DNA from: Anaerostipes amylophilus
GTDB taxonomy: Bacteria > Bacillota > Clostridia > Lachnospirales > Lachnospiraceae
Assembly: GCF_025567365.1 (NCBI RefSeq)
Contig: NZ_JAOQJG010000006.1
Coordinates: 124,001 to 188,000, forward strand
Direction of reading: 5' to 3'
DNA: 64,000 bases
A model generated the notes under the pieces. That model was not told the DNA's origin, did not search any database, and worked only from the letters and a program-made list of their open reading frames with translations. Positions 16,357 through 23,998 of this stretch are shown here, piece after piece (positions within the stretch are counted from its first letter, which is position 1; each line of letters opens with the position of its first letter). A program made the translations under genes and the position numbers.

Positions 16357-17439
16357 ATGAGAAAAAACAAAATGATGGCAGCTGCATTTGCAGTGATGAT
16401 GAGTGTTTCTATGGTAGGTGGAGTACCTGTATCCGCATCAACGAATTCAGTGAAAGCGGCAACTGCAAAATCTACAGCAGGTATTCATATAAAAAATACG
16501 GTTAATCTGGATCAAAACGGCAGAGCAAAATACAATGGAACTTTTGCAAATAATGAAGAATATTATAAATTCACTCCATCTAAAACAGGAACATTAAAAA
16601 TTGTTTCAACAGGCGGTTCAAATTATGTTAAAAATTGTCTTCGAGAAGAATTTTCAAATCAAATGCTTGTAGATTATCCTTTTATTTTTTCACCAAATGG
16701 ATATTCATTAACAACAGAGTATACATTAGCTAAAGGAACAACCTATTTAATCGGAGCTTTAAATTGTGGCTCAGATAATGCTAGTTACACGATTGCTTTT
16801 CAATTCAAAGAGCTGAAAGAGTCATTCCCTGAAAGCTATGATACTCAGAATGAAGAGATGAGTGATGCAAAATATGTAGAATTAAACAAGAGATACTATG
16901 CAGTACGTGCAATCAGTGAAACAGCAGATTGGTTTAAGTTTACAGTAAAATCTGAAGCAGATATTTCTGTATCAGGTGATGTAGTAGATTGGGATGTTTA
17001 TAACAGTAATGGGGCACCCGTAAATCAATCAACAGGGTTAAAAAAAGGTACATACTATGTAAATTTCCATGCAAGAAATGCCAATGGACAATATAGTTTT
17101 ATAGTTATTGATAAAAAAGCAGCTCAAAATAATAATAAAAAGCCTAATAATACAGTAACAAAACCAAAAGCAACCTACATTACAAAATTAACAAAAGGTT
17201 CCAAACGCTTCAAAGTCAGCGTAAAGAAACAGTCTGTGACAGGATATCAGGTTCAGTATTCTTTAAAGAGTAACTTCAAAGGATCAAAAACAAAATCATT
17301 TAAAGGGACATCTTATACAGTCAAAAAATTAAAAGGAAAGAAAAAATACTATGTAAGAGTTCGTTCTTATAAGAAATCTGGAAGTAAGACTTTATATTCT
17401 GCATGGTCTGGTAAGAAGAGCGTGAAGACTAACAAATAA
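16357..17439 (+). CDS. Secreted protein with PPC-like and fibronectin-III-like domains
   Basis: A 360-residue exported protein. The signal peptide is MRKNKMMAAAFAVMMSVSMV with a likely cut after PVSA. The middle (about 45-265) is beta-rich with two copies of a bacterial pre-peptidase-like pattern (EEYYKFTPSKTGTLKIVS; TADWFKFTVKSEADISVSG). The end (about 275-358) is a Lys/Tyr-rich fibronectin-III-like domain (GYQVQYSLKSNFKGSKT, KKYYVRVRSYKKSGSK). AAAGGAG precedes the ATG. It shares its promoter motif with the ECF sigma gene downstream, so it is a likely regulon member acting at the cell surface. No enzymatic motif is visible. Confidence 0.75.
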   Translation: MRKNKMMAAAFAVMMSVSMVGGVPVSASTNSVKAATAKSTAGIHIKNTVNLDQNGRAKYNGTFANNEEYYKFTPSKTGTLKIVSTGGSNYVKNCLREEFSNQMLVDYPFIFSPNGYSLTTEYTLAKGTTYLIGALNCGSDNASYTIAFQFKELKESFPESYDTQNEEMSDAKYVELNKRYYAVRAISETADWFKFTVKSEADISVSGDVVDWDVYNSNGAPVNQSTGLKKGTYYVNFHARNANGQYSFIVIDKKAAQNNNKKPNNTVTKPKATYITKLTKGSKRFKVSVKKQSVTGYQVQYSLKSNFKGSKTKSFKGTSYTVKKLKGKKKYYVRVRSYKKSGSKTLYSAWSGKKSVKTNK

Positions 17440-17463
17440 TTCATAACAAAAATTTAAAATCAT

Positions 17464-17491
17464 AAAACTTTTCCCATCACCTCCCTGTCTA
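17464..17491 (+). promoter_or_regulatory. ECF-type promoter of the sigma factor gene (autoregulatory)
   Basis: AAAACTTTT (17464-17472), 13 bases, TGTCTA (17486-17491), the same blocks and spacing as at 16285-16312. Initiation would fall near 17498, inside the loop of the hairpin described next. Confidence 0.55.
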
Positions 17492-17522
17492 AGTAATATA
17501 AGCAACAGACATGGAGGTGATG
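17475..17522 (+). promoter_or_regulatory. Long inverted repeat hiding a Shine-Dalgarno sequence
   Basis: CATCACCTCCCTGTCT (17475-17490) pairs with AGACATGGAGGTGATG (17507-17522) at 15 of 16 positions. The right arm contains GGAGGTGATG, the ribosome site for the small ORF at 17525. RNA reading through from the upstream gene would have this site sealed in the stem; RNA starting at the ECF promoter would lack the left arm. There is no T-run, so it is not an ordinary terminator. Confidence 0.75.
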
Positions 17523-17524
17523 CT

Positions 17525-17671
17525 ATGAAAGACAGGTTTATGCAATGGATCATAGCATTGATCAAACTGGATCGGAGTTATTTTCTAAAAGATACGGAAA
17601 GAAGGAACCATGCATACAAACAAATGAGAAAGAAAGAGGAACAACGATGGAAATCAAAGAAGCAATCATAA
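17525..17671 (+). CDS. Small basic ORF overlapping the sigma factor start
   Basis: A 48-codon ORF with an excellent ribosome site (GGAGGTGATGCT) encodes MKDRFMQWIIALIKLDRSY followed by a very basic tail (RRNHAYKQMRKKEEQRWKSKK). It overlaps the sigma factor gene by 25 bases in another frame, so it could couple translation to the sigma gene, whose own ribosome site is weak. An amphipathic, cationic start suggests membrane contact, but it may be only a leader peptide. Confidence 0.5.
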   Translation: MKDRFMQWIIALIKLDRSYFLKDTERRNHAYKQMRKKEEQRWKSKKQS

Positions 17672-19161
17672 AGGCACAGAATGGGAATCAAAGTGCATTT
17701 TCATTTTTATATGAACAAACATACAAAAGTAAATACTATCTGGCATTAAAATATATGAAAAATAAAGAAGCCGCAGAAGATGTGCTGCAAGATGCTTATC
17801 TGAAAGCATTTTCCAAACTAGGGACTTTAAAACAGCCAGAAGCATTTGAAGGCTGGCTTGGAATGATCGTTGCCAATACAGCAAAAAATATGCTGGTAAA
17901 GAAGAATCCTCTTTTATTTTCAGAGATGGCGCTAGATCAGGAAGGGGAAGAATATGTCTATGATGTAGAAGATGAAGATTCGGAAAATCAGCCCGAACTT
18001 GCATACACCAGAGAAGAAACAAAAGAACTAGTACATATTCTGTTAGATGGTTTGTCTGAAGAACAACGAATGGCTATCTTAATGTTTCATCTTGAAAATG
18101 CTTCAATCTCAGAGATTGCACAGGCAATGGACTGTTCCGAAAATACAGTAAAATCAAGATTAAATTATGGACGAAAGAATCTAAAGATTCAGGCGGAACA
18201 ATTACAGAAGAAGGGATACAAACTTTACGCTGTGGCTCCAGTGTTACTTCTTGTATACTTGCTGCGTAATGATCGAAGTGTTATGGCAGCTGACAAGACA
18301 TTCCTTGCAGATGGAAAAGCAATGGAGACAAAGATCCTTCAGGAATATTTCAAAAATACAGCGAAAACCACAGGAAAGATTAGCAATGCAAAAGCGGTAG
18401 ATACAGCAGGGAAAGCAGCGGCAAAAAGTGCTGTTAAAGGTTCTATCGTAAATAAGATTGCAGCAATTGCAGTTGCAGTCGGTGTAATCGGTGGAAGTGC
18501 ATATGGAATCGTCGCATGGAACAACCAGAGAAATCAGACAGCACAGATGGCAACCGCAACAACGGAAAGCTCAAACAGTACAAAGAACACATCAACATCA
18601 GAAAATAAAATATCATCTGCAACAACAGAAGCAACGACCGAACAGCCAAAACAGAAAATAAAACTCAGTGAAGTATACAAGAAAGTTTTAACAGATGTAG
18701 AAAATGGGAAATACGAATTTCCAGATTCACAGGGAAATACAGATTATTATTATTTTGTTAGAGATATGAATAAGGATGGTGTCAAGGAATTGATCGTTGC
18801 TCCAAAGTGGAGTGTAAACGAATATACGAATTATGACATACGAGTTTTTAGTTGCATAAATTCTGAAGAAGGTTATAAGTTGTCTGTTATTTCTGGACAT
18901 AAGTGGATTTCGAATCTCTCAACAAATGGAGGAGTATGTATTCCATCTGATGGGAATGGACTTTTGATTCATAATTTCACCAAAGGCACTGGACAAAGCG
19001 ATGTTCATCGTATGACAATTCAGAATGGAAAATTAGTCTATGGGGATACAGAGCAAACCTTTAGCATGGGGGATTCTGAATGGGATAAATTTGGTGAGGA
19101 AAATCCCGAGGCTACTTGGACTGCGATTTCTGATAAGAGCAAAATTGAAGAGTTACAATAA
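17647..19161 (+). CDS. ECF sigma factor with transmembrane helix and extracellular domain
   Basis: Sigma-70 family. Region 2 lies at about residues 15-75 (FLYEQTYKSKYYLALKYM, EDVLQDAYLKAF, EGWLGMIVANTAKNML) and region 4 at about 130-185 (EEQRMAILMFHLENASISEI, CSENTVKSRLNYGRKNL). After a hydrophobic stretch (LYAVAPVLLLVYLLR) there is an Ala/Lys linker, one transmembrane helix (KIAAIAVAVGVIGGSAYGIV, about 270), a Thr/Ser-rich spacer and an extracellular alpha/beta domain (about 340-504, DMNKDGVKELIV). The output and sensory domains are thus fused, and no separate anti-sigma gene is visible. I chose ATG 17647; the ORF is open upstream but those starts fall in the overlapping small ORF. It probably controls itself and the secreted protein upstream. 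Confidence 0.85.
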   Translation: MEIKEAIIKAQNGNQSAFSFLYEQTYKSKYYLALKYMKNKEAAEDVLQDAYLKAFSKLGTLKQPEAFEGWLGMIVANTAKNMLVKKNPLLFSEMALDQEGEEYVYDVEDEDSENQPELAYTREETKELVHILLDGLSEEQRMAILMFHLENASISEIAQAMDCSENTVKSRLNYGRKNLKIQAEQLQKKGYKLYAVAPVLLLVYLLRNDRSVMAADKTFLADGKAMETKILQEYFKNTAKTTGKISNAKAVDTAGKAAAKSAVKGSIVNKIAAIAVAVGVIGGSAYGIVAWNNQRNQTAQMATATTESSNSTKNTSTSENKISSATTEATTEQPKQKIKLSEVYKKVLTDVENGKYEFPDSQGNTDYYYFVRDMNKDGVKELIVAPKWSVNEYTNYDIRVFSCINSEEGYKLSVISGHKWISNLSTNGGVCIPSDGNGLLIHNFTKGTGQSDVHRMTIQNGKLVYGDTEQTFSMGDSEWDKFGEENPEATWTAISDKSKIEELQ

Positions 19162-19186
19162 CATAAATAATAGGGAAGTGAAACAA

Positions 19187-19726
19187 ATGAATCTAACAAG
19201 AACAAGCAAATATGTAAGTCTTCTCCTCCGTCATAAGCCTGAGAAAGCAGGAATTCATCTGGATCAACACGGATGGGCAGAGGTTGATGAGTTAATCAAA
19301 GGTGTTTCCAAAACGCATATGTTCAATATGGAAATCCTTGAGGAAATCGTAAGAACTGATAATAAACAAAGATATTCATTCAACGAAGATAAAACAAAAA
19401 TCCGTGCCAACCAAGGACATTCGATTCCTGTAGATGTAGAATTAAAAGAAGCAAAACCGCCCAAACAATTATGGCATGGTACAGGAGAGAAATATGTTTC
19501 AGCCATTGATGAACAAGGACTTCTTCACAAAAACAGACTATATGTTCACTTATCAACGAATGAAGAAACCGCGATCAAAGTTGGAAAACGACACGGAAAG
19601 CCAGTTTTATATACTGTGAACGCAGAAGAAATGTATCAGGATGGATATAAGTTTTTCTTATCAAAGAATGGTGTATGGCTGACGGATCACGTGCCAGTGA
19701 AATATTTAGACAAGTACAAAAATTAG
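19187..19726 (+). CDS. kptA: RNA 2'-phosphotransferase Tpt1/KptA
   Basis: KptA transfers a 2'-phosphate from RNA to NAD, giving ADP-ribose cyclic phosphate. The 179-residue protein has the winged-helix N-terminus (SKYVSLLLRHKPEKAGI, HGWAEVDELI) and the ART-like catalytic half with conserved RANQGHS, LWHGTGEKYV and VHLSTN motifs (Arg, His, Arg/Tyr set). GGGAAGTGAAACAA precedes ATG 19187. In bacteria its natural substrate is unclear. It follows the ECF sigma gene by 25 bases, so it may be co-transcribed. Confidence 0.92.
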   Translation: MNLTRTSKYVSLLLRHKPEKAGIHLDQHGWAEVDELIKGVSKTHMFNMEILEEIVRTDNKQRYSFNEDKTKIRANQGHSIPVDVELKEAKPPKQLWHGTGEKYVSAIDEQGLLHKNRLYVHLSTNEETAIKVGKRHGKPVLYTVNAEEMYQDGYKFFLSKNGVWLTDHVPVKYLDKYKN

Positions 19727-19731
19727 AAATA

Positions 19732-19785
19732 TTGACAGTTGAGATTAAGTATTGTAATATTGATTAGTAATGACTAACATGATAA
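19732..19785 (+). promoter_or_regulatory. Strong promoter with a short inverted repeat
   Basis: TTGACA (19732-19737), 17 bases, TAATAT (19755-19760). It is followed by TTAGT-AATG-ACTAA (about 19763-19776), a possible operator like those of MarR-type regulators. It drives only the tiny ORF below. Confidence 0.6.
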
Positions 19786-19801
19786 AAACGGAGGAAACAT
19801 T

Positions 19802-19861
19802 ATGGAATTTGAGACATTACCTAAGAGGAAAGATGTAGATGATATTTTGAAATTCTTTTAG
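19802..19861 (+). pseudogene. 19-residue stub of a truncated gene
   Basis: A good GGAGG site lies before ATG 19802, but the frame is only MEFETLPKRKDVDDILKFF. The opening LPKRKDV recalls the N-terminus of oligoendopeptidase F-like proteins, but this is a guess. A full promoter and ribosome site on so short an ORF suggest that most of a gene was deleted, leaving its front and the following terminator. Confidence 0.4.
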
Positions 19862-19887
19862 TGTGTAATATATAACTTAAAATAAAC

Positions 19888-19932
19888 AGCCTTGTTACCA
19901 TTTATTTATCATGATAACAAGGCTATTCTTTT
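19888..19932. terminator. Bidirectional terminator
   Basis: AGCCTTGTTACCA pairs with TGATAACAAGGCT (one mismatch) with a T-rich tract after it on the plus strand and A-rich sequence before it, so it also serves the convergent oleate hydratase gene. Confidence 0.85.
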
Positions 19933-21883
19933 ATTTTTTAATCAATTCATATTCTTCCAACAATTTTTCAATATCCGTATCCTTGACAAACTTCAACAGC
20001 CAGCCCTTTAATTTTTCAATTGGCATTGGCAGATCCATATCAAGCAGAGATTCTCCATCCATCAATCGAACACTCGCATCCAACAAATTCCTTACATCGT
20101 ACACACTTCCCCAAACCTCTGGCACTCCTCGGTCAACGTCAAGTAGTCCATACACAGCTTCCATAGCTGTTCTCACCGAATATTCAGTAGTAAAAATTGT
20201 ATCTCTTGGCGTTTCAGCAAACTGACCTAAGAATGCAAAGTTAACACACCCATCAGGAATCACATCCGGGCGGTCTCTGGCGGTTCTTGGCATAAAAAAT
20301 GCGGTAATATAAGGCAGCATTGTCGGTACAGTATTCGCATGATCTTTTGCTAATTCGTCGATTTCATCCAGTGGTATTCCAATATGATATAACCATTCCG
20401 CTGTAATTTCTTCTCCAGTACAATCTTTCATTGGCTTATGAATATAATTTCCTGGTGTGTCACAAAAAAGACTGTATAGCCAGATACAGATTTCACCTTC
20501 TTTTTGTTTTCGAAACTGTCCCTGACGATTGACGGTCCAGCTTAATAGCCAGTTGGAATCCTCGCAGGAAACAATACCTCCAGTTACAACCTTTCCGGAA
20601 AGAGGATCTCGTTTACAGATTCTTGTGATCGCATCAATGATCTTTGTATCACTGGTTGTGATCGTCGCAGATTCCCAACGTGTTTTACTAACATTTCCAC
20701 AGAATTTCTCTGGATGACCAAAGGAAGGATCCTGTTTTGCAATATTCTTCCAAAGATTCCAGCACCCAGTGATACGAATCATTGCATCGCCATTTGCAGG
20801 TGTGTGATGATCTCCATACAGTGTACTTTCGGTACAACTTCCATTTGTCACAAAGACAAGATCATCTTTTGTCAGCGGAAGTATCTTTGTTTTAGAATTT
20901 TTGATATATTCGATACTTTTTGCAACCTTTTGATCATTTTCAAATGAAAAGATTACGTTCGTAACTTGTGTATGGAAATGAAAGATAACACCATTTTGTT
21001 TCAGATATTCGATCATTGGCAAGATCAAAGATTCATACTGATTATACCGTGTAAATTTCAAAGCTGAAAAATCAGGCAATCCACCAATATGATGGATAAA
21101 CCGCTGTAGGTATAATTTCAGTTCCAAAGCACTGTGCCAGTTTTCAAAAGCAAACATTGTCCGCCAGTATAACCAGAAATCCGAATCAAAAACGTGTTCG
21201 TCAAAGACATCCTCGATTGTTTTATCATATAACTTTTCATTCGCAGTAAAGAATAACTTCATGATTTGCTTTCGACCTTTGGCATCGATATTGAATTTAC
21301 CAAAGTTCTCAGAGGGTTTTCCTCGATGATTTGTTGCACGGCACAAGGAATAATTTGGATCTTCTTTGTTCAGCCAGTAAAATTCATCTAACACAGAGTT
21401 CTCTGGATGTTCCAGAGATGGAATACTATGAAATAAATCCCACAGACATTCGAAATGATCTTCCATCTCACGACCACCGCGCATAATATACCCACGATCA
21501 GGATCAGCGACTCCATCACAGGCACCGCCTGCAATATTGGATGCCTCTAAGATATGAATATGATCTCCTGACATTTGCGCATCACGAATCAGAAAACAGG
21601 CAGCAGCAAGAGAGGCAAGACCACTTCCTACAAGATAGGCAGATTTTTTTTCTATATCTTTTGGTTTCTTTGGCCTGGCAAACGCTTCATAATTTCCACT
21701 GGAGTAATAAATTCCTTTGCTATTTTTCTTCTGTTTATTTAATTCTGTGTTTTTGTAATCCGATTTTTTCACTTTTGTTTGAGGGTAAGAATATACAAGC
21801 TTTTCTTTCTTTGACTTTTTCATTGCAACAATGGCAGCACCTGCTACAGTCAGAATTCCTAGTTTTAAGATTTTTTTATTCAT
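19931..21883 (-). CDS. ohyA: Oleate hydratase, MCRA family, with N-terminal membrane segment
   Basis: This FAD enzyme adds water to the cis-9 double bond of oleic and linoleic acids to make 10-hydroxy fatty acids, a detoxification reaction common in gut Firmicutes. The FAD-binding motif is GSGLASLAAACFL (about 86-98) and HILEASNIAGGACDG follows. RGGREMEDHFECLWDLF, the C-terminal TARDRPDVIPDGCVNFAFLGQF and the TTEYSVRTAMEAVY block are all typical. At 650 residues it is longer than soluble homologues because residues 1-21 form a hydrophobic anchor (ILKLGILTVAGAAIVAM) followed by a basic linker, so it may be membrane-tethered. It is monocistronic. Confidence 0.92.
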   Translation of the reverse strand: MNKKILKLGILTVAGAAIVAMKKSKKEKLVYSYPQTKVKKSDYKNTELNKQKKNSKGIYYSSGNYEAFARPKKPKDIEKKSAYLVGSGLASLAAACFLIRDAQMSGDHIHILEASNIAGGACDGVADPDRGYIMRGGREMEDHFECLWDLFHSIPSLEHPENSVLDEFYWLNKEDPNYSLCRATNHRGKPSENFGKFNIDAKGRKQIMKLFFTANEKLYDKTIEDVFDEHVFDSDFWLYWRTMFAFENWHSALELKLYLQRFIHHIGGLPDFSALKFTRYNQYESLILPMIEYLKQNGVIFHFHTQVTNVIFSFENDQKVAKSIEYIKNSKTKILPLTKDDLVFVTNGSCTESTLYGDHHTPANGDAMIRITGCWNLWKNIAKQDPSFGHPEKFCGNVSKTRWESATITTSDTKIIDAITRICKRDPLSGKVVTGGIVSCEDSNWLLSWTVNRQGQFRKQKEGEICIWLYSLFCDTPGNYIHKPMKDCTGEEITAEWLYHIGIPLDEIDELAKDHANTVPTMLPYITAFFMPRTARDRPDVIPDGCVNFAFLGQFAETPRDTIFTTEYSVRTAMEAVYGLLDVDRGVPEVWGSVYDVRNLLDASVRLMDGESLLDMDLPMPIEKLKGWLLKFVKDTDIEKLLEEYELIKK

Positions 21884-22004
21884 TTGGGTATCAGCCTTTC
21901 TATTATGATTTAAAAATAGTTTGCATCAAAAAGGTAGTTTTATTCTTTCGATATATTTGGTAAAATAAAAGAAGAATTATTCGAAAAGAATTGAGGAAAA
22001 TAAA

Positions 22005-22042
22005 ACAAGACCTTACAGTCATAACTGGCCATAAGATCTTGT
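22005..22042 (-). terminator. Terminator of the small Cys-motif gene
   Basis: ACAAGACCTTA pairs with TAAGATCTTGT (one G-T type mismatch). On the minus strand it is followed by TTTTATTTTCC. It lies just downstream of the minus-strand gene 22066-22260. Confidence 0.7.
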
Positions 22043-22065
22043 CGCAGAAGAAAATGGATGACGAC

Positions 22066-22260
22066 TTAATCATCATCGCGAGGTAAAAACGGTGGACGGA
22101 ACGGATACAATTTTTCATAAGATTCAAGGTCGGCTTCTGTTCTTGGAACAACCTGGATCAATCCGGTACAGTCCGTAGTAGAGCAGATATTACACATTTC
22201 GAAGATATTTTCGTCAATTTCTTCGTTTGTAAGTTCTTGTTTCTTTTTCTTATCCTTCAT
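22066..22260 (-). CDS. Small conserved protein with a CxxC...C motif
   Basis: A 64-residue acidic/basic protein (MKDKKKKQELTNEEIDENIF) with a compact cysteine cluster, CNICSTTDCTG, and a Pro-rich end (PFRPPFLPRDDD). GAGGAGG lies upstream of the ATG, and it has its own terminator, so it is probably a real gene. The cysteines could bind metal. I do not recognise a characterised family. Confidence 0.6.
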   Translation of the reverse strand: MKDKKKKQELTNEEIDENIFEMCNICSTTDCTGLIQVVPRTEADLESYEKLYPFRPPFLPRDDD

Positions 22261-22344
22261 GCATCGAAACCTCCTCGTTTCTTAGTATGTGATAATATCA
22301 AAAAAGTATTTTGTAAAATTCATCCAACAAAAAGTTGAAAATTT

Positions 22345-23100
22345 ATGGAGATCAATGTATTTATGCAGAAATTACAGATAAAACACAAAACATGTTATAT
22401 AGATCAAAATGGCTCCGATGGTCCGATCATCCTATGGGGAATGTACCCACATCGTGGAAATGAGATAGCACATATGTGGGAATGTCTGATGGAGACAGTC
22501 AATGATCAGGATTTTCTTTTATGTGCATTTCAGGTAGAAGACTGGAATGGGGATTTTTCCCCATGGAAAGCACCTGCTGCCTTTGGGAATGAAGATTTTA
22601 AGGGAAATGGTCTAAAAACTTTACAGTGGTTGACGAACGACCTGATTCCAGAATTAAAAACAGCTTATGGAGCAGACAGAGAAATTTATCTGATCGGATA
22701 TTCCCTTGCAGGATTGTTTGCTTTATGGACAGCATATGAAACAGATATCTTCTCAGCAATTGCAAGCTGCTCAGGTTCTTTATGGTTCGAACAATGGGAT
22801 CAATATGTGTCACATCATCGGATAAAGCATGAAAGTTATATCTACATAAGTCTTGGAGGAAAAGAAGAAAAAACAAAGAATCAGGTTATGGCAAGAGTTG
22901 GAGATCGAACGAGAAAACAAGAACAAATTTTGCAAAATGATCCAAAGGTAAAGAAAACAATTTTAGAATTTAATAGCGGTGGGCATTTTGCTGATTCCGA
23001 AAAAAGACTTTCCAAAGCGGTCAAATGGTTATTAAAAAATAGAAATAGCATATCGTCAAATGACAATGTGATCAATAATGTATATAATCGTGGCTTATAA
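22345..23100 (+). CDS. Alpha/beta hydrolase, esterase-like
   Basis: A 251-residue alpha/beta-hydrolase of the esterase D/enterochelin esterase type. It has the oxyanion region WGMYPHRGNE, the nucleophile elbow GYSLAG (Ser at about residue 117), SCSGSLWFEQW after it, and a C-terminal FNSGGHFADSEKR with the likely catalytic His. No signal peptide, so cytoplasmic. There is no good ribosome site before 22345; the internal ATG at 22363 is possible. The substrate is unknown. Confidence 0.75.
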   Translation: MEINVFMQKLQIKHKTCYIDQNGSDGPIILWGMYPHRGNEIAHMWECLMETVNDQDFLLCAFQVEDWNGDFSPWKAPAAFGNEDFKGNGLKTLQWLTNDLIPELKTAYGADREIYLIGYSLAGLFALWTAYETDIFSAIASCSGSLWFEQWDQYVSHHRIKHESYIYISLGGKEEKTKNQVMARVGDRTRKQEQILQNDPKVKKTILEFNSGGHFADSEKRLSKAVKWLLKNRNSISSNDNVINNVYNRGL

Positions 23101-23180
23101 ATCTTTTTGATTGAGTACATCTTGTTGATATGTTAAAATTATAGAAAGCAAAAAGCATAGATCACACAGGAGGAATCAAT

Positions 23181-23885
23181 ATGAGCAAAAAAACAGCATT
23201 GATCACTGGTGCAGGTTCTGGAATCGGTCGTGCAACTGCACAGAAATTAGCGAACCATGGCATTAATTTGATTTTGATTGGACGAAATCTTAATAAATTA
23301 GAAGAAACAAAGAAGCTATGTGATAAAGTTGATATTAAATGTTTTTCAGTTGATATTAGTCACAAAGAAGAAATAAAAACATTGTTTGACCATAATTTGC
23401 AGTTTGATTATCTGATCAACAATGCAGGTGTAACGATGAATAAGAGATTTGAAGAAGTAACAGAAGAAGAATATGATCAGATCATGAGTATTAATGCTAA
23501 AGGACCATTTTTTATGTGTCAAAGTTCTTTACCAATCCTTCGTAAATCTGAAAGTGCAACAATTATTAATATTGGATCTGTAGTTGCATATAAAGGTTAT
23601 ATGGATCAAAGTGTTTACGCATCAAGCAAACATGCTTTGGCTGGTATGACAAAAGCATTGGCAAAAGAAGTAAGCAATGATGGAATTCGTGTGCATCTGA
23701 TCAATCCGGGCGGAGTTTTAACAGATATGGTGCGACAGGCAAGACCTGATCTTCCACCAGATGCAAACGATATGATTGCACCAGAGGACATTGCGGATAT
23801 TATTTATTTTATTTTAAGTCATAGAAGTAATGCGATCATAGATGAGATCAATGTACACAGAAGAACAAAAGAACCATTTTTATAA
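23181..23885 (+). CDS. Short-chain dehydrogenase/reductase
   Basis: A 234-residue classical SDR: cofactor motif TGAGSGIGRAT (about 9-19), NNAGVTMNKRF, the catalytic Ser (INIGSVVAYKG), the YASSKHALAGM Tyr/Lys pair, and NPGGVLTDM. AGGAGG precedes the ATG. It stands alone between a hydrolase and the pot operon, so the substrate (a 3-oxo or sugar alcohol) cannot be assigned. Confidence 0.85.
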   Translation: MSKKTALITGAGSGIGRATAQKLANHGINLILIGRNLNKLEETKKLCDKVDIKCFSVDISHKEEIKTLFDHNLQFDYLINNAGVTMNKRFEEVTEEEYDQIMSINAKGPFFMCQSSLPILRKSESATIINIGSVVAYKGYMDQSVYASSKHALAGMTKALAKEVSNDGIRVHLINPGGVLTDMVRQARPDLPPDANDMIAPEDIADIIYFILSHRSNAIIDEINVHRRTKEPFL

Positions 23886-23923
23886 AAGATAGAATTTACT
23901 ACAAAAAAGAAAATAAAACTTTT

Positions 23924-23956
23924 GCAGCACCCAGACTTTTAGGATGCTGTTTTTCT
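23924..23956 (+). terminator. Terminator after the SDR gene
   Basis: GCAGCACC pairs with GGATGCTG (one bulge), followed by TTTTTCTTTT. It separates the SDR gene from potA. Confidence 0.8.
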
Positions 23957-23998
23957 TTTGAGATATTCATGACAAAAATAGAAAGGAACAAAAAATTA

